64,000 nt of DNA, taken from NCBI GenBank assembly GCA_003439945.1, contig QVRM01001440.1, forward strand, positions 186,001 to 250,000. Direction: 5' to 3'. The notes beneath the pieces are model-generated. The model searched no databases. It saw only the letters and a program-made list of their open reading frames with translations, and was not told the origin of the DNA. A program made the translations under genes and the position numbers. Of this stretch, positions 1 through 12,389 are shown piece by piece; positions within the stretch are counted from its first letter, which is position 1; each line of letters starts with the position of its first letter. This stretch comes from Dermanyssus gallinae. Its lineage: Eukaryota > Arthropoda > Arachnida > Mesostigmata > Dermanyssidae.

Positions 1-1185
1 GTTCTTACAGTTCTTTTGGCCTCTCGAGATTGCTAACAATCCCCGAGTTCTAATTTGGAAATTCTAGGGTATATTGTTGAATTACGGTTAATCTGTAGCG
101 CATGGCTAAATATGCAGTTCCCAGGTTCAACTATGAGCCCGAATTCAAGAACAGGCTCTAGCTTCAAGGATTTTCAAAGAAGATTAGCGTCTACCTGTAC
201 ATAGACGAATAGTTACTGGACTAAAGATAAAGTAAAATAGTTAGAATGAACCACTAAAAAGACGAACTATATGCAGCCTAGAATTAACAGAGGCAGAATT
301 GCAGCACGCGCAGTGGCTTAATCGAAAATGCATGCCTAGGTACTATTACCGCTTTTGTCTGCGACAGCTTTCTAGCTCTGGGCTGGATTCGAGAATCGCG
401 AGAGAGGAAATCCTTCGGTGCAATAGAATTGCACAGACCTAAACTGAATATAATAGCAGAAACCCAAAGTCCCTTACTAGCCGAGTGGGGTATGTCGAGT
501 CAGAAATTGGAGGTCTTCGAGAGATTAGCTCGATTTTCCCATATACACTAAATATTATTCGTAAAACACGAAAAGGACATTTACTTTTGAGAGCACTTTC
601 CAAGGCCATTGTACAGTATGAAAATTAGCTATCTGTCTCATCCTGCTTCACACCAATCGTTTCAAGTATCTTAGCAATTGCATGAGCCTCGATGACAATT
701 ATGATACGTAAGAAACCTTGCAGATTATTGTTTGTTAAACAAAATCGATATTATTTAGAATTCAGAGACCTGACTTACTAGCGCAATTAGTGGCATGAGA
801 AGTTTATTTTGGTGACCGATAATCGACGCAAAAAATGAGTCTTTGGTATAGGGTGGGTGTGTGTATTTTGACAATCAAAGGACTAAACTGCTGCCGACTT
901 GAGATACCCACATGCTCGGAAACTGTAGCGGTGGCTTTTCGAAGTTAATGCTGGTATGTCACTAATGCGGACTCCGTTGTCCAAAGAGAGTATTAAAAAA
1001 GCCCTGTTTTTATCTGTTTTATGTTATGTTATCCTGCTGGGAGGTGGTGGGCACAGAGAAATTCCTCAAAGGGATCAGATGAAAGTGATGCATTTCGTGC
1101 CACCTTCTCCTAACGGCGCTGCGAGTCAGTTAGTGATATGTTCGCCGCCCATGGCCTTTTACCAGTCTAAAAAATATAAATATCC
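1..1185. other. Non-coding, nothing recognised
   Basis: AT-rich sequence without splice-supported exons on either strand. It should lie downstream of exon E6 of CD36 paralog 1, so I looked here on the minus strand for a counterpart of exon E7' (GSGFTVDM, FWTED) and found none. An open frame at 956-1399 (+) runs into a dispersed repeat and a GT tract and is not credible as a gene. Confidence 0.5.
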
Positions 1186-1580
1186 TAGAGTGGCCACGCT
1201 TGCCTACAAAGCATCTCGTGATATAGTATTTCCCTCGGCGCGTAGGCGGCTACGCAGAGCAACAGTATTTCTGGTACCGCGGACCAAAACAAGGTCAGAT
1301 TCCATTGTCTATTGCGCCGGCTATCGCATACCTGGAGCGCCCCACCTAGCCGCATCAGATCTCTCGCCTCTGTGTGTGTGTGTGTGTGTTTGGGCTTGAT
1401 TTATAAAAGTATCATATTGAGAAGCTGGATCACCTGTTTACTGTGTACACACTTGTGCGTGTAAAACTCAATTTTGCAAAATGTCATTATTTGTTTAACA
1501 ATTTAAGCATTTGTAATGCAGTTCCGCAAATAAACTGCGTTCTGAATCTGCACAAAGATAATCGTAGAATATTTCATTGT
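1186..1580. repeat. Dispersed repeat, copy a
   Basis: This stretch matches 60507-61075 in scattered blocks (for example tagagtggc/tmtgcttg, then gtagagcgacagtattt, then ttactgtgtttacaca), although the surrounding sequence is different: here it lies below the duplicated CD36 exons, there it sits inside the E4'-E3' intron. It is therefore a mobile or dispersed repeat rather than part of the tandem duplication. A short GT microsatellite (1371-1389) interrupts it. No coding capacity recognised. Confidence 0.5.
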
Positions 1581-2309
1581 TTCTTCTTCTGTTCTCGTTT
1601 CTTTCTGCTTCTTTTTTCTTTTTCAAGTATTTTCAGTATTTGACAAGTGAACACACTGATGTAAAATACACTGATGTAAAAAAATTAGAAAGTTTGACAT
1701 CGATTCCACTACTCGGCACTGGGCGTCAGCATGCCTCACCGGACAAATATTTACCGTCAAAGTCGGTAACGTGGAAAGTGACTTCCTCCGTTATACCTCA
1801 GGGGTTCACAATCATGCATTGAGGCCATGCTCTTCGAATATAGGGTCTTGATCTCCTAACAGTGATTCCAGAAGGTGTCATTCATCTTTTATTTGCGGGA
1901 ACAAATTGAAAGTTGGTGTTGAAAAAATGATGCAAATAAGCTTTTCGTGATCTGGGTGTGTTTGTGACCCCTAAACTAGACATGTCTAAACAGATATACA
2001 GATAGATTTACTGCCTCCGTTACTTCTGAAAAAAAATCCTGATTTCTAAGTGAATTTGCACAAAAATCTAGTCTTCCATAAATTTGTTTACTGCATATAT
2101 ATGGTATATATGGTAAAATATATAAATACCACTGATAGACTACAGGACAAATTTCTCAGACTAGTCTAATCAAATATTAGACTAGTGTAAGAATAGACTA
2201 CAGCGTGGAGTAAATGTTAGATCACTGGAGGTAGCGCACTCGGTGGAGAAAAATAGCTTATTCTCACAGAGAGTTCCTAGATAAGTATATTCAAGTGTTA
2301 TATTCGTAA

Positions 2310-2400
2310 CCACTCTGGTCATTTCTAGTAGACTGTCCGTCGAACTTGCGCTTTAAAGTAGCAAGCAATAGCAAGACAATGGGCTAGAGTACCGACGCTT
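2310..2400 (-). pseudogene. LINE reverse transcriptase relic
   Basis: Minus-strand translation, across a frameshift, resembles the better-kept copy at 55074-55390 (KRKYDGTSAGNDQSGYEYFK), a typical start of an RT finger domain. It is present in both copies of the segmental duplication, so it was inserted before the duplication. Confidence 0.45.
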
Positions 2401-3176
2401 GTCACTTTGGTCGACATATTAGAGATTTGTTTATGTGGCGTGTTTGCTCAAACTAAACTTTCAACCAAATGATTTGATAGAAAGAATCCGTAGAGGTGAT
2501 GTCTGTATAGGCCACCGAAAGTAGCGCTCGTAAGTGTTGTGTCGGCGTTTAAAAGGTGCTAGAAGATGACAAGCTTGCTTCAGTTTGTGCAATATACAAT
2601 TTCGACCTAATTAATAAATAGCGTATATTTATGATAGTAATATTATAGCTAAACTGTAAAAGTTAACTATGCAACTTATGTTGCACAGAGTCGTTATTCT
2701 TTCTTGGTGCAAAAGCGCGTCTATCTAGATATGTTTCTCTGCTGATAACTGAGATTATCTATCATCGGGCGCTGTGCTACCCATTCTAGACAGGTCACGA
2801 CGGAAGCTGATGAAGATAAGATGTGCAAGTATGCGACGTTTGCGAGTAACTACCGCTTTGGTTCGCGTTTGAGATCTTGTCAGTAAGGGAAGGGCCACCC
2901 ACATTATAGCTCCTTTATAGCTCCTCGACACTGTTAGACGCCGCTTGACTCATACGAAGTTTGACCCCCGAGATTTGACCTGATCGAGCGTTGTTCCATT
3001 AATCTTTAGCGCGGCAACTCGGCGCCAACTTTAGGAATAATGAGCGAAGCTAACAAGCCAGCCTGTAGACATCGCATGCAGATAAAAAAAAATGTCACAC
3101 GCGGCAGTAGTAGATAAATTGCGTAAACTATAGTTCTGTATAATTAAATATTCATTAAGCGGTATGACAAGCTTAC

Positions 3177-3390
3177 TGCATGGACGTCAATGTAGAACCG
3201 GTGCCTCTTTTCGTCGGGATGTAGACCGCTGACGTTGGCTAGCAGTGCAGGATCCCCGTGAAGAAAGTGAGGAAGGCTAAGAACAACCGGCATTGTATAC
3301 AACGTTGAGGTGTCGTCCCGACGATGCTCTCTCATCCACCGGCTAGCGTCGAATGTCCCCCTCAGGTGCGTCGGCGCTGAGCATAAACAG
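3177..3390 (-). CDS. CD36-family receptor paralog 1, exon E6
   Basis: Exon of 214 bp coding 71 residues beginning CLCSAPTHLRGTFDASRW and containing VVLSLPHFLHGDPALL and GLHPDEKRHRFYIDVHA. This is the CD36/SCARB ectodomain block that in human CD36 reads YCFC, then SLPHFLYASP, then GLNPNEEEHRTYLDIEP. The acceptor is catacag/C and the donor GCA/gtaagc at 3176-3171. The first base completes AAC (Asn) with the AA that ends E5, restoring the family D-N-x-C-x-C motif. One N-glycosylation sequon (ANVSG). The two cysteines found after the CxC motif in vertebrate CD36 are absent. The next exon should start in phase 0, as E7' of paralog 2 does, but is not found below this point. Confidence 0.92.
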
Positions 3391-3752
3391 CTGTATGAAA
3401 ACAGAGTGTAAAATATTCTCTAATAGCTAGCAGTTTCTGATTAGCTAGAAAGATTGCTAGTAAAACAATAAAATCTGCCTTAACGATCCACTGTCAGAGC
3501 TGTAAGCCATATATGTAAAGGAATGCCCTGTATATAACTTAAACAACAAAAAAAACAAAGGTTAGAGAACCCGGAACTACATGTTCGCGCTGAGGCAATT
3601 GTTCACTCAGAAGTGCTATCATAACAAAGTTATATAAATAAATTTAGAGACTTAAAAACAAAGAACACGACGAATTAGACGACATTTAAGTGACCTTGCC
3701 TGGCGTCAATCTTCAATTATTAGAGAAGTGTTTTCTTAGATAAAAGACGTAC
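3391..3752. other. Intron E5-E6 with short LINE-like relic
   Basis: Short intron of 362 bp. Around 3555-3620 it contains a block (agagaacccg ... gttcgcgc ... gcaattgttc) that recurs at 7755-7810, 56490-56560, 59540-59600 and, inverted, at 54485-54545. The translation REPxTxxSRxxNCS suggests the same old LINE family as 54290-54760. Nothing else seen. Confidence 0.5.
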
Positions 3753-3933
3753 TTGTCAATCTCGCGATCTCCAGTTTCATTAAAGAAGTCGCTACCACTG
3801 TCGAATCGAGCGATTAGCTCACAGTTAATACTGTATCTTTTCTGTAGATACAAGGGCCACGGTTTTGCAATAATTTTGGTGAAAATCTTAACGCTTTTCG
3901 GCGGTTCTTCAAAGGCTGGAAAAAGGTAGCCAT
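3753..3933 (-). CDS. CD36-family receptor paralog 1, exon E5
   Basis: 181 bp: two bases completing Asp with E4, 59 codons, then AA. It encodes GYLFPAFEEPPKSVKIF through FFNETGDREID, which follows the GTDG of E4 to give GTDGYLFPAFEE, the CD36-family motif GTDxxxFPPF. Acceptor attgcag/AT and donor AA/gtacgt are good. One cysteine (SINCEL) sits where human CD36 has C272. One sequon (NET). The paralog 2 exon differs at only four residues (I-F-T-K-I to I-F-T-D-V, QKR to QKK, TGD to TGN), so this is the most conserved part of the pair. Confidence 0.93.
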
Positions 3934-4437
3934 CTGCAATAGAAATAGCACAGCTTTTAAAATGCTAGCTATTTTAAAGAAGGGAAACGAAACTCAGGGG
4001 TGATCTAAACGCCACCTACATTAATCACTAGATATAATTTTGTGTGGGCATCGATAATTAACCTTTAACTCAAGTTCATTTCTTCTGCCCAAAGTTTGTC
4101 CCAACTTTACTAACGTATATAGCATGGACAATGCAGAACTAAGCATACTCCAGCCTTAAAACCAAGTTCATCTCTAATGGCAAATAGTGCCCAGCATGTC
4201 ATCTTTAACACTAGCGTTAGCACAAAATGCTGTATTGTAATTTCATCGGACATAGGATTCAAGTTTAAAATATGACCTATTCAGGAAACTGCATTTTACA
4301 ATCCTTAGGACTTTAAAAAATAAGTAACGTAGAATCGCAAACTTACGAAACGCGCACATACAGTTTACAACAAATAAACGGCAGGCGTACATATTATTGA
4401 CGTAATCTGTTCTTACAACGCATCCTGGACACATACA

Positions 4438-4660
4438 TTAATTGGCTTCTGCAATTGTTCGGCCGCACTTTAAAAAGTTATAAATAAGGCTCGCACCCAT
4501 AGGTTGTACTAGAGCCCGTTTGTCATTAGTCACAAGTGTATCCACTAGGAGCGGTAAAACAACGTCGTTCGATTTGAGGTCACATCCTCTGCGGAATCTT
4601 TTAAAGTATCTCCTTTGCACACTTCCAGTCATAAATATATTTTTACACCATTGTTGACGT
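4438..4660 (-). other. Intronic ORF relic kept in both copies
   Basis: A 64-residue open frame (TGSVQRRYFKRFRRGCDL ... MGASLIYNFLKCGRTI) lies in the E4-E5 intron, in the same orientation as the gene. The homologous place in copy 2 (57730-57951) is also open, same length and frame, with many amino-acid differences. E4 joins E5 perfectly without it, so it is not a constitutive exon. I recognise no family. It may be a cassette exon, or more likely an old transposon fragment inherited by both copies. Confidence 0.3.
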
Positions 4661-5389
4661 CAAACAGGTGAACAGTACACAAACTTAGACTACACAATCG
4701 ATATGTACAAACGAAGATACACCGCAGGCTCCTCAACAATGAAACAGGACAACAACATATTCACAAGTACGGACGCTGCGTTGGCTAAATCTTTAAAATG
4801 TGCGAAGAAGGTGAGATCCGTTAAGATTAAGACTCCAGAATTATTTGCGTTTATATGTAACGCCTCGTTGTCGATTCGTGCGTTATCTCTAGTAGTTGCA
4901 TACACGTAGATTGACGAGGCACAAATTGACGTTGTGCGGCATCAAATCATAAATAGTGGTATGTATGACTAGAACCCTCTCGAAAACAGTGCATCATCGG
5001 ATACTTTGCTCAAAAACGTAAGGATTTTAGTATCAAATTACGGCCTCTCGAATATCGACTCTAGAGGCTCCGCTAAAAATATAGCCAGTTTTTTAATCGG
5101 CGGGATACAACTAGATTTGTGGCTGCATTTGGGCTTTAAATTCAGCAATTGCGAGTAAATATCACGCTCGTTGAGCTCGATAGGTAAGTCGCGGAAAACA
5201 TGTCGTTTTCTTTTTAAGAATCTCCTTAGCCTAAATCGAACTATGCACAGATGTCGTAAAAGACCCTCAGGTTGCTGGAGCAGCGTGAAACAAAGACGAG
5301 AAATGCAATGCGAGAAACTCAGCTGTATTTTGATTCTTCGATGCAGGGCGCGAGTCTGATTCCGGGGTCGACAATTACCAACAGCAATA

Positions 5390-5880
5390 TAATTTTAACA
5401 ACATTAAGGAGATAGATAAAACAAAAGCTAGTTTTGTGAAGTATATGCTCAGACTGCCGCGAAACGCTTCAACAACGATGGCGCTGGAACTGTGCCAGGA
5501 GCAAACCTTTGTGGAAGACCTTATCCTGGACAAATACGATTTCAGCGCGCTGGTCGTAGAGCAATATTGCGCTTACAGAGAAAAGCGTAATTTGAACTTT
5601 GCCATAAAGAATTTCACCGACGTTCCCACATCTACAACATACCGTTGGAAGCGGGGAATGCAAGCAAACAGACGCATACTCTGTAGACTTACATGGCATG
5701 GCTACCAGCAGTATATATGTCTAAAGGGTACTGTTTTGAAATAGAAGGCTGTGTATGTACATATTGTGGCACATGTAATATTGACCGATACCACATACTG
5801 CAATGCAAGCAAATAGAAGCTGGTTCGGAGCATGCCGTAGTAAAGGATGTTATTAGCCGATATGAATTTTAGATAATATC
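5390..5880 (+). mobile_element. LINE 3'-end fragment with C-terminal zinc finger
   Basis: The frame starting near 5436 (YREKRNLNFAIKNF ... [15 protein letters not shown]) followed by a +1 shifted frame ([23 protein letters not shown]) matches the C-terminus of the two LINEs at 18.6-22.8 and 23.8-27.8 kb, which read HGYHYLVC ... CRFCLKRCPKYHAVGC and DGFHHVLC ... CTRCSAQCDRYHAAAC. It interrupts the sequence aataatttaaagat, which is continuous in copy 2 at 58,098, so the fragment and the adjoining TA repeat entered copy 1 after the duplication or were lost from copy 2. Frameshifted and dead. Confidence 0.65.
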
Positions 5881-5904
5881 TACCAATTTCTGGTGAAATA
5901 AACT

Positions 5905-6026
<122 letters not shown>

Positions 6027-8156
6027 ATTTAAAGATATATTTATGAGTTATGTACCTAGAATGCATACATAACATGCATACAAAACTTGGTTTACTGCTG
6101 GAAGTGCTTTCTGAAAATGCTTAAGTTTTATAAAAATAATAGGTGAAATGAATGCTGTAGTGTACACATTTGTACAAACTTGTAAACAAGGGTTACACAG
6201 TTACACCCACTTTATACAGTTGCACAGCGTACACGTTACACCAATTCCTTTATTTAACATATTTATGTTAACATGTTGCCTAAACGCATTTTGTGGACAC
6301 AAGTTGTACAACTAACCTTGTGAGTTCCCTTACAGACGAGAGTGATCGAATTATTGAGGTAAGGAGCTCTAAATAGACAGTGGGCGATAGGCAAGAGACT
6401 ATCTACTTGTTTAGTTAAGAAAGAAGAGTTTTCACGCAATGCAACGGTTGGAGCCCACCGCTGTATATAGACGCTGCATTTCCTATAATTTTGGTGATCT
6501 ACCGCCAAATATATGATATTGCCAACTCAGTGGTCTGACCGCGATTTTCTAAAAGCGAACTGGTTAGACGAAGCTAACCTAAGATAACTAATTGCAGTCA
6601 GAATGCATTTGACCTCATCTGATCTGGGCGATACTTAATTCGTTGCTAACTCAGCCCGGATATCTCTCTGGACGTCATGGGCGGCCACCGTACTTGACCA
6701 ATTAGTTGCAAAGTGCCTGTTGAGCCTATTGGCAATGCTCTGCAAATTCTGTTTGCAATCAAGTATTTACCAAACCTTATTTTAGCGCGACCTAATTGCC
6801 TTGGATTTCTTCAGCCATGGATATTGCTCATCAACGTCCAGCAGTGGATGATGTCTCGGATCGACGCACATCAGACTAACATCAGCCATCAGCTCTAGAG
6901 GCACATTGCCACTATTTTACTATTTTGTACAGTATTAATTCGACAGTTTACGTTACTACTACACTACTGGGGTGATTCAGATCAAAAGCCGATCAGCAAC
7001 CTTAGCCGAATCAAACACTGGAGGAAGACTTCAATATTAAGCATTCAGCTTGTTGAGCACAGCGCATTTGAGGCAAACCCTTACATAAGTTTACACAAAA
7101 GCTTCGAATTGATCTAGCGTGACCCTCAATGCTTCGAGTTTTAGATTCACTCAATACTTCTTGAACATTCTCAGCTAAGTTACTTGTGCGTTCACTTTTT
7201 GTGGTGCTTTTCTGTGCCCTATGCCGCACTTCGTTGTGCCAGAATAGCTCTGATGATAACTCGTCCGTCACAACGCTTGCGGTGAAAAGCTTGACTATTA
7301 TGTCTAAAAAAGGGGCATAAGCAAGCTGCAGCAGCGTAATTTCGGAGTAACAGTTATGCCAGCCAGTTACGCCGCACAATCAGGCCACAATTGAGTTCAG
7401 TGACATCAAGGTCCAACACCTCTTGCTATTCAAACTCCCGACGAGGGGTCGTCCTAAGGCGCACTCTGATGATTAGTGAGGTCTATGTGCTTCAGGGCTC
7501 CAACTCCTTGCTGGCAGCTGATCCACTTTATTCTTCTAGTTCTTTACCATATTTGTGAGCTAGCTACAGTGCGGCATTTGCCGTTGGAAGCGCCTCTATG
7601 TTATCGGCACACGTGCTGGGTGCAATTGATTGATATCTTGCTGCATCATTTATATCCTGCCGCTCTAAGCGCTTCTGATATATAAAGGTGGCATGTGTAT
7701 TTAGGTATACATGGCAGGTTAATAACAATTTAATCCATGCAGGGCTAATTCTGGAATAGAGAACCCGTGACCCCACGTTCGCGCGGAGACAATTGTTCGC
7801 TCCAATGCGCTATCATGAAAATGCTTGGCTAACACGAGTCCACACAATGAGTGGCTGGTTATCGAAATTGGAATGAATGTCAAAACCTACTGGCAGTGTT
7901 TGTCCTATTTAGGTAGAAAAGAAAGAGACTCTTTTTCCAGAACTTAAACAAAACCAATATTATATCTGTCTTTGCTGTTCTACTCCTTAGATAACGTTAT
8001 ACTTAACAAGAAGCAGGTACAGGGGAACATATGAATTTGCGCTTATCTCGAATTGAAACCACTGTTTCGACACTTAGTTTAGGCACGTTGGAGCTTAGGT
8101 ATATGTGTAAATTAGGCTACTAGCTATTCTGATAAAAATGTTCATAGATAACTTAC
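6027..8156. other. Intron E4-E5, distal part
   Basis: No exon on either strand. 6030-6500 and 7545-8156 align with copy 2 (58100-58500, 59304-60420). Open frames at 6263-6508, 7011-7379 and 7476-7685 have no recognisable content and are not conserved in copy 2. About 7740-7810 holds the old LINE-like block also seen at 3555. Confidence 0.5.
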
Positions 8157-8203
8157 CTGTGCCCTCGACGTCGTTGCATCCATTGCCATACTTTATAAAA
8201 TGC
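8157..8203 (-). CDS. CD36-family receptor paralog 1, microexon E4
   Basis: A 47-bp microexon, too short to show as an ORF. It was found by requiring a bridge between E3 (ends AG) and E5 (starts AT GGC). Acceptor tttgcag/G and donor ACAG/gtaagt flank G + 15 codons + G. It reads HFIKYGNGCNDVEGT and completes Arg with E3 and Asp with E5, giving CNDVEGTDGYLFPAF. Human CD36 has CDMINGTDAASFPPF here, so the cysteine corresponds to C243. The exon is conserved in paralog 2 with the same size and phase. Confidence 0.93.
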
Positions 8204-8964
8204 CTGCAAATAAAAATATAAGTGGATATACATGTATGAGTTTTTAGAGAGCTACCTGGGAAATGCGACACGCACTCACGGGCACCACTGCAAGAAAATC
8301 GTTTACAATTGTGGGTCTTTTTCGTTTTGGCTTGCAGGAAGTTGTCAATACTACAAGCAATATTGGTCCAACAGTTACGTGATTTACTTATAAGCTTTGT
8401 AAACGTTCCAATTATGTCGTCATTAGTCCTACGTAGGCCGTACGCTAAGAAGCCTATGCCGGGTCACAGAGGATGTTTAGACGTGTGCCCGGTTTTGCTT
8501 TGGCAGTAAAGTGATACGGGTTAAAAAAATAAAGGAAAACTTACAGGCTTCGAGCCGGGGTGAAGATTTTTAGGCTGAGGTGTTAGCTGGTTAGACGTAT
8601 TATTGGCACAAGACTAACTAGATGTCCTTGACATTAGCGTCGATGGCGACAATGACAGCGACGAGAACAACGATTATTATGAAGATCCTTCGCACCCGGA
8701 ATGAAGGCAATTGCTGAGACGATGACAATCTTCCATTATGCTATCACCTTCTGTTTATGCTTGTACAGTTGTGTGTTGACTAAATAACGTGCTATGCCAC
8801 TTATATCTCATCAGCTTAAAAATAATTATACCCTATTTGAAGTAATTGATCAACATATCTGCTGCCGCCACCTTCTCTTTCTCCCTTGCTGTACTTATTT
8901 CATCAATGCTTTACATTATTTATAGATGTATACAAAACATTAGATGCGATTTAGGACCACTCAC
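8204..8964. other. Intron E3-E4
   Basis: No gene seen. 8333-8964 aligns to 61076-61800 in copy 2. The proximal 100 bp was replaced in copy 2 by the dispersed repeat at 60507-61075. Confidence 0.5.
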
Positions 8965-9123
8965 CTTTGAGAGTCGTATTGAAAAAGATTGTTGACTCTT
9001 TTGGCATCGGTATACACGGTACGCGCCAAGACAATATTCCGCCTCATAAAATATCCATATTTATCATCCATCGTACGTATCAGGGTCGAGAAATCATGTC
9101 TATGTAAATCTTCATCGTAGAAT
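8965..9123 (-). CDS. CD36-family receptor paralog 1, exon E3
   Basis: 159 bp with acceptor gacacag/A and donor AAAG/gtgagt. The first base finishes the Gly begun by E2, giving TVDEYFFHG-FYDEDLHRHD, the family motif TVxExLxGYxD. The exon continues to KYGYFMRRN, VYTDAKRVNNLF, matching the family block GxFYxxNxT ... YTGxxDxxxxG. Paralog 2 has one codon fewer and several charge changes in the first half and around RRNIVLAR, while GYFMRRN and VYTDAKRVNNLF are kept. Confidence 0.9.
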
Positions 9124-10957
9124 CTGTGTCAATGCAACAGAAAACGAACAATCATCAGTTTGCAAATAGCCTGGCGGACCAGCCTTGTCGACATTTAATT
9201 ACTAGTTGTATATATCTATCTGTCTTCACGCTGACTCAACTCAAAAACGATTTGACCGCGTGTCGTCTACCTGAAAGATACAACGGAAGACAATTATGCC
9301 TGCGAGATAATCAACGCGATCAAGCATATTCGTAAGGACTAAGACACGTAGGCCGCTGTAGAACGCTGTCCGTGTATCGCGGAAAGTGCTAAAGCGGATT
9401 TTTTGTGTCAACTCAATTATTAGCCTTCAGTTGTAGATTCGCTAGATCTAGCTCTATAAGACGTGCATTACGGAAACCGAATAGCCATGTTAAAAATCTG
9501 ATAGACTAAATGGTGGTCACTGAGACTTTAGAAGGGCAGGTCTTCAATATTATGCAATAAATAAGTGCCAGTAATCGCTCTTCATTCTTTGATAAGTCAA
9601 ATAATAAACTCGCTTCGAGCACCGGACAAAAATCCAGACTTGAAGGACAAATATAACACTTTGTGAGCGGTCCAGAAAGAACTGAGGGAAATGGCTTAAC
9701 ACACTTGCCAGATACTCCTGTGGAGACACTATATTTTAGTGGTTTCCAGAGCTTTCTAAGCATTATGGGCGTTCGTTACCAAAATACCAGACAAACAGAT
9801 GATTAAAGAATTGGAAATGTTCTTTGGCAAAGCTACACCCACAAATAGGCGTCCAATGAGAACCTGCTGCCGGGTAACAGACTAAGCGAGTCAAAAATTG
9901 CGTACTAATCAAACCCAACTGTAGCATCTAAGACAAGCTACTGAGCTTATGTAGTTATTATTATTGTTGTCTAAATGGATAAATACAAAAGACTGCAGTA
10001 GCTGACACTGTTGGTGCAGTCATTAGAACACTCGAACACATGAAAGACTGAATAATTGTCTTATATAGAAACTGTAGTCGCACTAGAATACCTTAAGCTC
10101 AAGCTGCTAAACCGCTATTCAGATAGCAGATTCACAAACACAAAAATGTGGCAAGCACAATTGACCTAGTGTTCGTAAGATAAACAACTATTTAGAGCAG
10201 AACTTAAGGTTGGGCTCCTACGCAAGCCGAGATTCATGCACTCGATGATATGTAGCAAAACCACATAATATTAGCGACAGGGAGCCAATATCCTCACCAG
10301 CGCAAAAAGAGTGTACGAACAAAGTGTTTTTAATACAAATAAAGTCGAAAGGAGAGAGTATTAAGAGATGCAACAGACTTGCAATCGGCGCAAACGTATA
10401 GAGTGGATTTATAGTGAGTTTTCTAGAAAAGTAATCATCATGAAACACATGCTATGGATAACCTTATCGCAATAAACAGCAAAGACTGTCCATCAATACC
10501 GTTATCGTAGATGATTTACTAATAGAGAGGTAATTAATGTAATTTGCGCTTCTAATATAACAGTCTTATTCCGCAATGCTTCCCGAAAATGCAATAGTCA
10601 GTGCTAAATAAAAATAAGCACTTGATTACAATGTTTTTTGGAGCAGCTGTCGCCGAAGTTCAGCCTTAAGTGCACTGATCAAGCTGTGCTATATGTATTC
10701 ATTTATTTACGCTCGTTCTATAAATACGAGTCGAAGAACGAGTTATCGGATACGCTTCCTAAAGTAATTAAATCAGCGCTACCGCTGAATGCTGTACCTC
10801 TTAGTCTATTTTTAAAATTTATCTTTTAGGCTCAGCATACAACAGAAAAAAGTAATTTACTTCTACAGAAAGGCAGGAAAAATGAAGCATTACTAACAGA
10901 TATTGTCCCACTGTGACAACTCTCAAGCGGTGTGTAAGAAACAAGTGACAAAACACA

Positions 10958-11130
10958 TTTTTTATGAAAGTTTCGGAATTGCATAACGCATATGCGTCAC
11001 TGAAAGCTGTCAGCAACTAGTATGGGACTCACAAACCTACTGGGCCCGTATTCTGCGTTCCACTCCCCCAGGGTCGGAATTGTATGGCATATTTTCACGC
11101 TTTGAACCAAACATATTGAGCACTTTAGGT
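10958..11130 (-). mobile_element. R1-like LINE 3' tail fragment
   Basis: Starts with a T run (poly-A of a minus-strand copy) then tttcggaattgcataa, a C-rich stretch and cagggtcggaatt. The same order (T run, tttcgggaatgcataa, ctcgcaaaccc, C run, caggctcggtatt) forms the 3' end of the R1-like element at 39523, and similar blocks end the element at 50116. A 5'-truncated copy with no coding part. It is also present at 63820-64000, so it predates the duplication. Confidence 0.55.
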
Positions 11131-11939
11131 TTTCAAGTTTCTTCAAGCCAAAAGCATTTTTGCGGAGCATATTCCGACTTAGCGTTGACAATTTTTTTGT
11201 AAAAGGTTTTTGTATAATTCTAAAGCAAAAACATTCAGGCCAAATAAGCAGTGTCTATTTAGATGAACACGGGTAGTTGCAGGAGTTCCACATAGCACTA
11301 AATTCATTCTGCTATGTTTTCTACATCAACCTAATATTTGAGTTGTTAAAGAATGATCCTCATAAATCTTGAGCAAAGTTTTTTAGCAAACGATTATCTG
11401 TGTCATAAAAAGTGCTTGTCTCTAACTGCCTAGATGTTAGACAGAACAAAATCAGTAATATTTAAAGCCCATCTACGTTCCGTTCGTGTAGCCGATGGAA
11501 ACATTTAACCTTATGAGTAGCGCTTTCCGCAGTAAAGTCTGCCACCGTTTTCGGGCTTCTAATGCAACCGAACCTAAAATTCAGGAAGTCTTGTTAGGAA
11601 CTTGGCATTAAAATGCGAGACTGTTACTGCTTGCTTGAGTTACCTTTCAATGCAAGTAGCGCTATTGTTTATGAACTCCATATTGAGCTATTGTATGAGG
11701 CGAAACCTTTAAACATTCTAAGAGTAAATGCAGATAATTCGGAATGACGCACCTAGGGTTGAGGTTGGTTTTACATTTGGTTAAACTTGATTCCCTGAGC
11801 ACGTACTCAGCGTCAACGACCTCCTCACAGCTAACGCCACCACAAACGTCTTTAAGTGGTTAACGTCAGCTATGTAAATAAACTGGATTTCTTAATGTGT
11901 CAAAACAGTGTTACAGAGCCAAAGTTGTAAAAAAAGCAG

Positions 11940-12060
11940 CCAGCACATTTCGTCTCGTCACAGAACGGTCTATCTATAACGCATGGAACAAGCTCCTTTC
12001 TTTGGTCAGAGAAGCAGAGACTCTACGGCTTTTCAAGCGCACCGTCAGTACATAACTTAT
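11940..12060 (+). mobile_element. LINE RT C-terminal scrap
   Basis: Translates as LVTERSIYNAWNKLLSLVRE ... LRLFKRTV, the terminal block of CR1/L2/Jockey-type RT ORFs (F..R....WN.LP ... FK..L). It is a short isolated fragment. Confidence 0.45.
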
Positions 12061-12094
12061 TAGATGCTGAGCTGAACCCAAGAGTTCAAACAAT

Positions 12095-12270
12095 ATAGGG
12101 ACGTCTCAGGAACGTGTCTTCCACTAACCTTCTGTATTTAGACAGGTAAAACTTTCAAACACGATAACATTTTATAAGCTTGGAAAAAGCAAAATATTTG
12201 TATAGGCGGAAGTACACATAAAGAGTCGTTAAAATGAAACAACGGGAATTGTATTTATGACGCGATGATG
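12095..12270. repeat. Short dispersed repeat shared with 46620-46800
   Basis: Blocks ctcaggaacgtgtctt, ctgtatttagacag and cgttaaaatgaaacaacgg recur in the same order at 46.6-46.8 kb. This is an unclassified dispersed repeat. Confidence 0.45.
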
Positions 12271-12337
12271 CCTCCACAACCTTGATAACGTAAAGGCTAA
12301 AATTAAGATCAGGCGTAATATATATCCTTAGGCCTAA

Positions 12338-12338
<1 letters not shown>

Positions 12339-12370
<32 letters not shown>
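12339..12370. repeat. (TA)n microsatellite beside the E2 donor
   Basis: 32 bp of TA repeats ending 13 bp from the splice donor hexamer of E2 (12384-12389), on its intron side. Confidence 0.95.
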
Positions 12371-12373
<3 letters not shown>

Positions 12374-12389
12374 CAGACGAACAACTTAC

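Larger units (their letters stand above)
9124..12389. other. Intron E2-E3
   Basis: 3.27-kb intron. It holds an R1-like LINE 3' tail (10958-11130), a LINE C-terminal scrap (11940-12060), a repeat shared with 46.6 kb (12095-12270) and a TA microsatellite next to the E2 donor. 9,720-10,440 has no counterpart in copy 2, which carries a solo LTR at the corresponding point. No exon seen. Confidence 0.5.

Noticed and set aside
956..1399. 147-codon plus-strand open frame
   Set aside because: Half of it lies in a dispersed repeat and its end is a GT microsatellite; no family features and no conservation at 60.5 kb in frame.
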